8,786 nt of DNA from Candidatus Aminicenantes bacterium UBA876 (GTDB taxonomy: Bacteria; Acidobacteriota; Aminicenantia; UBA2199): positions 19,665 through 28,450 of the forward strand of contig DBFQ01000106.1 in the NCBI GenBank assembly GCA_002294665.1. Direction: 5' to 3'. Position numbers and translations under genes: made by a program. Of this stretch, positions 5,710 to 8,786 are shown piece after piece; position 1 is the first letter of the stretch; each line of letters starts with the position of its first letter. The notes below the pieces were generated by a model. It searched no databases, was not told the origin of the DNA, and saw nothing but the letters and a program-made list of their open reading frames with translations.

Positions 5710-7491
5710 TTACCTCTCTTTGATCTTGAGCTTGAACAATTTTCGGCCGTTGATCACGGCGGGCAACTCCATCTGGTATTCCATCAGCGTCGAATACCGG
5801 ATCCGCGCCTGGTTGCTGCTCTCGGTGTTGTACTCGAATACCGGTTTCATGCTGGGGGGAAGCTGCGAGTATTCGAATCCGCTGACATACAGGCCGGATG
5901 TCGACGTCATGATTTTAAAGTAGAGCCGGTTGTTTTTGCGCAGGTTGTTGATGGCCCTCACCAGGTGCGTGAGGCGGGCCGGAAAGTACTCGGCCTTGTT
6001 GTTTTTGGAGTCGAAACGAATGATTTCATTTTTATCGCCCACCAGGATATAGAACTCCGAACCCGGTTTCAAGCTCGGAGCCTCCAGGCCGGTCTCGTCC
6101 GTCACCAGGTTGCCGCGTTCATTGCGAAAATGCAACTTGACGCGGATGGTTTCGCCGGGGGCGTAGACGTTCTTGTCGAGGATCACGTTCTCCAGCCGCG
6201 TCCGGCGCACCACTTCGGAACCGTTGATTTCGAAATCGAGCTTCTGGATCTTGATCCGCCGTTCGGGATTGTTCATCAGAAAATACTGAATGGCCATGAT
6301 CAGGTTGGAAAATTCGCTGTAAGCGGAAGTGCCGCTGAACAGGTCGTCGATGACGATGTTCGGTTCGCCCTCGATAAACAGGCGCCCCTGCACCTGGATC
6401 GAATTGAAGCCGTACTGCTGGAACTCGGAGATAAAGATGTTTTCCAGGGCAATCGCGGTCAGCGCCGGCGTCAACAGCGGATGATCGATCATTTCCAGGT
6501 TGAAACTGCGGTTGCGGCGCTTTAAAAACACCTTCATGGGAATCATGTAAGGACCGTCTCCCAGTTCCGCCTGCAGGCAGGAGAATCGATCCTGGATCAC
6601 GGTGCCGATCTGGTTTTGCGATGAAGTGAGGCGGAAGGAACTCTGGTAAGAGGGCACCACGGTCACGACTTCCGCTTTGTGCAGGGGAAAGTTGACGGTG
6701 CCCAGGTTGAAAAAGGGGTGCCCGAACAGGTACACCTTGTTGCCGTCCACGTGGGTCACCGTCCCACTGGCGGAGTATTCGAAATCACCGCGGATCAACG
6801 GCACAGCAGCGGCATCCGCCGGATGAATACGAAACAACTCGTCCGGGGGCGGAGTGCGGTCCAGGCTCCGGGTTACCTGCAAGGCGGAAACCGGGGCGAA
6901 CATCGCATCCAGGACTCCCATGGCGTCCGCATGAATGCCGCGCGAAGCGCCCACCAGGCGGATGGGGGTGATCTCGGGCACGGGTGAAGTCGTGGTGCGC
7001 CGCACCAGTTCTTCGCGGATCAGGGTTCCGATCCTGGCCGTGCTTTCGGGATCGAATTCCATCTGGATGTTGGAGATATCGACCGTATAGCCCGCGGAAC
7101 GATTTTCCGCGGCCGCCAGGATATCCTCGATCGGGGTCACCCCGCCGATCGGTTTGCGCGAGAAGTTGAACCCGTAGGCCACGGCTCCGACCAGTTTGCC
7201 GTCGATATACACCGGGCTGCCGCTCATGCCCGCCACCACTCCGGACCCTTCCAGGTGGGGAGAAATCAATTCGACGATGATCAGGTTCTTGCCCGGGCTG
7301 AATTTTTCCACAAACCCCAGCACCTTGAAGTCAAAAGCACCCTTTTCCGTTCCCGCGAAAACGGTGCGCCCGGTCCCCGTCATGCCGACGCGGACTTCGG
7401 ACAATTTCATGATCTCCATCGAGACCAGCCGGGGTGAACCCGCCGCCAGCACGAGTGCGGCGGCAAAAATGGCAATCAGGCTGCGTTTCAT
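5710..7491 (-). CDS. Secreted SpoIVB/S55-type serine peptidase-like protein with reversed half-domains
   Basis: A 593-residue exported protein with a signal peptide at about 1-24. Residues about 29-127 match the Ser-bearing half of the SpoIVB S55 peptidase domain: VRVGMTGTGRTV (34-45), VVAGMSGSPVYIDGKLVGAV (85-104) with the candidate nucleophile Ser90, then GVTPIEDIL. Residues about 228-320 match the His-bearing half: PLIRGDFEYSASGTVTHVDG (231-250) and LFGHPFFNLG (255-264) with candidate His258. In Bacillus SpoIVB the His half precedes the Ser half, so the order is inverted here; there is also no PDZ domain before it. Residues about 435-593 hold an Ig/MG2-like region (YAPGETIRVKLHF, 443-455) and a beta-rich tail. 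Enzymatic activity is inferred, not shown. The ATG overlaps the regulator's stop as ATGA (7488-7491). Similar proteins with an early GMSGSP occur in other Gram-negative bacteria, so it need not relate to sporulation. Confidence 0.87.
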   Translation of the reverse strand: MKRSLIAIFAAALVLAAGSPRLVSMEIMKLSEVRVGMTGTGRTVFAGTEKGAFDFKVLGFVEKFSPGKNLIIVELISPHLEGSGVVAGMSGSPVYIDGKLVGAVAYGFNFSRKPIGGVTPIEDILAAAENRSAGYTVDISNIQMEFDPESTARIGTLIREELVRRTTTSPVPEITPIRLVGASRGIHADAMGVLDAMFAPVSALQVTRSLDRTPPPDELFRIHPADAAAVPLIRGDFEYSASGTVTHVDGNKVYLFGHPFFNLGTVNFPLHKAEVVTVVPSYQSSFRLTSSQNQIGTVIQDRFSCLQAELGDGPYMIPMKVFLKRRNRSFNLEMIDHPLLTPALTAIALENIFISEFQQYGFNSIQVQGRLFIEGEPNIVIDDLFSGTSAYSEFSNLIMAIQYFLMNNPERRIKIQKLDFEINGSEVVRRTRLENVILDKNVYAPGETIRVKLHFRNERGNLVTDETGLEAPSLKPGSEFYILVGDKNEIIRFDSKNNKAEYFPARLTHLVRAINNLRKNNRLYFKIMTSTSGLYVSGFEYSQLPPSMKPVFEYNTESSNQARIRYSTLMEYQMELPAVINGRKLFKLKIKER

Positions 7492-7856
7492 TCAGGCTCC
7501 AGGAATTGCAGGATCGTTTGCATGAACTCGTCGTACTTGAACGGTTTGTGAATGAATCCGTTTGCACCGACGCGTTTGATGGAAGTGTCTCCAAACTGAT
7601 GATCTCCAGTCATTATGACCACGGGAACGTTGGGATGGATTCGGCGGATGCAGGAAACGGCGTCATCCCCATGCGAAGCATCCAGGTTGCGATCCAGCAG
7701 CACCAGGTCGTAGGTATTGCCCGCCAGGTTTTCCAGCGCGGCCGTCAATGTGGCGGCGCTGTCACAGGCGATCGCATCGCTTTCCAGAAAATCATTCACC
7801 ATTTCGCGGATAAAAGCTTCATCATCCACTACCAGCACTCTGCCCTTGGCCATCAT
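7488..7856 (-). CDS. Single-domain (CheY-like) response regulator
   Basis: A 122-residue receiver domain with no output domain. Counting from the first Met: the acidic pocket is Asp11-Asp12 in VLVVDDEAF, the phosphoacceptor is Asp55 in LVLLDRNL, the switch threonine is Thr83 in VIMTGD, and the conserved lysine is Lys104 in IHKPF. All residues needed for phosphorylation are present, so it probably acts by protein-protein contact or in a phosphorelay in the cytoplasm; its kinase is not in this window. The start is either ATG of an ATGATG pair (7856 or 7853). The first forms an ATGA overlap with the comEC-type gene's stop (7853-7855), and no clear Shine-Dalgarno precedes it, suggesting translational coupling. 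The frame stays open upstream to 8102, but that part is antisense-like low-information sequence inside the other gene's frame and is not receiver-like. It overlaps the S55 gene by ATGA at its 3' end. Confidence 0.92.
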   Translation of the reverse strand: MMAKGRVLVVDDEAFIREMVNDFLESDAIACDSAATLTAALENLAGNTYDLVLLDRNLDASHGDDAVSCIRRIHPNVPVVIMTGDHQFGDTSIKRVGANGFIHKPFKYDEFMQTILQFLEPE

Positions 7857-8786
7857 TGAATGGTATGCGAAACGCGTGCAAAAATCAAGGTTGAGGCCGA
7901 CTCCGACACCACGCGCGAGACCTCGATTCCCCGCCTGCCGGAATGAATCCTCAGGTGCCCGGCCCAGGATGTGCAGACCCAGGGAATCCCGGCGTACCGC
8001 AGGCGCTCGATCACCCACGCGTGGGGAAACCCGAACGGATTGCGGGCGGAACACGAGAAGACCGCCAGGCGCGGAACCAGCATGGACAGAAAGCGCATGC
8101 ACGAAGAAGTGGCGGAACCATGATGTCCGGCCTTCAGTACGGCCACCCCGGGTGGAAAGACCGCCCGCGACAGGATCCTCTCCTCCACCGCACTTCCCGC
8201 GTCACCGCTGAACAGGAAACGATTGCAATCATCCTCCACCAGCAGCACCTGCGAGTCATCGTTTTCGACTTCGCGACCGCTACTGAACCGTTCGGGAGAA
8301 AGGCAGGTCACGCGACATCCGGCGGTTTCCAACACCGGCCCGGCAACCACGCGGCGAATCCGCGATACACCTCGAGCCGCGTCGATCAGACGCGCCATCA
8401 GGGGATCGCCACGGGGGGCCGAAGAGATCCAGACTTCGCGCGGACGCAACAGGGGCACAAGATCCACGATCCCGGCGGCGTGATCGGGATGGAAATGCGA
8501 AATCGCCATCCAGCGCACGCGCACGCGCCCACGCAGCAGAAAGGGCAGCACCACCCGCCGCCCCACGGAAAAATCACGGACGCGACTGCCCCCGCCGTCG
8601 ATCAGCAATGCGTCACCTCCGGGAAATACGACGCAGGCGCAATCCCCCTGGCCCACATCCAGGAAAAAGACCTGCATGCGCTGCGGCCGGTACGGCGGCT
8701 GCGGCCAGGCCTGGGCCGACAGCACCAGGCAGAGCAAAGCGGCGGCCCCGCGGCGCAAGCGCCGGCGGGGCGCGCGGTAGACCGTG
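7853..8786 (-). CDS. comEC: ComEC/Rec2-type DNA-uptake protein, C-terminal part (partial, cut by window edge)
   Basis: ComEC forms the inner-membrane channel for single-stranded DNA during natural transformation; many members end in an MBL-fold domain thought to act as a nuclease. The frame is open to the last base of the window with no stop, so the in-frame TTG at 8758 is not a real start. Before the MBL domain lies an Arg-rich stretch and one hydrophobic helix (LLCLVLSAQAW), as expected for the last membrane segment of full-length ComEC. Counting from that TTG, MBL signatures follow in order: FFLDVGQGD (31-39), LLIDGGG (51-57), SHFHPDHAAG (87-96, metal-binding HxHxDH complete), LFSGDAG, KAGHHGS, and a C-terminal region with FGFPH. 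Two alternatives are a secreted stand-alone MBL hydrolase or a ComEC gene split upstream. Its stop overlaps the response regulator start (ATGA). Confidence 0.85.
   Translation of the reverse strand, partial: TVYRAPRRRLRRGAAALLCLVLSAQAWPQPPYRPQRMQVFFLDVGQGDCACVVFPGGDALLIDGGGSRVRDFSVGRRVVLPFLLRGRVRVRWMAISHFHPDHAAGIVDLVPLLRPREVWISSAPRGDPLMARLIDAARGVSRIRRVVAGPVLETAGCRVTCLSPERFSSGREVENDDSQVLLVEDDCNRFLFSGDAGSAVEERILSRAVFPPGVAVLKAGHHGSATSSCMRFLSMLVPRLAVFSCSARNPFGFPHAWVIERLRYAGIPWVCTSWAGHLRIHSGRRGIEVSRVVSESASTLIFARVSHTIQ

Noticed and set aside
4035..5723. A 562-residue open frame on the plus strand opposite the propeller gene
   Set aside because: It lies antisense to a gene with a signal peptide, regular repeats and Ig-like domains. 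Its translation is Arg/Gln/His/Gly-rich with no recognisable domain, typical of a shadow frame in GC-rich DNA.
5683..6525. A 280-residue plus-strand frame opposite the S55 gene
   Set aside because: No domain resemblance; the opposite strand carries a coherent exported protein with well-placed start and stop junctions.
7857..8102. Upstream extension of the response regulator frame
   Set aside because: The 82 extra residues have no receiver features and lie wholly within the comEC-type gene. The ATGATG at 7851-7856 begins right at the canonical beta-1 strand.

Overview
The window is one continuous, tightly packed gene cluster, with every supported gene on the minus strand (transcription runs from high to low coordinates). 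The DNA is GC-rich. Small ATGA overlaps, strong AGGAGG-type ribosome binding sites, a secreted propeller protein with Ig-like domains and a secreted SpoIVB-type S55 protein together suggest a Gram-negative, Acidobacteriota/Aminicenantes-like or related bacterium, probably from a metagenome. That taxonomic guess is weak; only a database search would settle it.

Layout in order of transcription: (1) the 3' end of a comEC-type DNA-uptake channel gene, cut by the window edge, of which the last membrane segment and the metallo-beta-lactamase (MBL) domain are visible; (2) a 122-residue single-domain response regulator; (3) a secreted protein of the SpoIVB/S55 peptidase group whose Ser half and His half stand in the reverse order to Bacillus SpoIVB; (4) a secreted seven-repeat beta-propeller with C-terminal beta-sandwich/Ig-like domains; (5) sucC and (6) sucD, the two subunits of succinyl-CoA synthetase; (7) a 127-residue single-pass membrane protein resembling DUF4845 proteins; (8) an AI-2E/PerM-family multi-pass membrane protein. 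Genes 1-2, 2-3 and 6-7 overlap by ATGA, genes 3-4 are 1 base apart, sucC and sucD overlap by 17 bases, and the largest gap is 36 bases (propeller to sucC). The block is therefore very probably one transcript or a few overlapping ones, with translational coupling at several junctions.

The last 163 bases (1-163) are noncoding. They hold two arrays of a 7-bp repeat (ACTTTNR) on either side of three CCATCACC cores spaced exactly 23 bp apart. No tRNA, rRNA, CRISPR, insertion sequence or convincing terminator was seen.

Functionally only SucCD (TCA cycle, substrate-level phosphorylation) is assigned with near certainty. The other genes are envelope or secreted functions whose partners cannot be read from this window. 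The features most worth a second look are the inverted domain order of the S55 protein, the coupled comEC-regulator-S55 trio and the intergenic heptad/23-bp repeat block.
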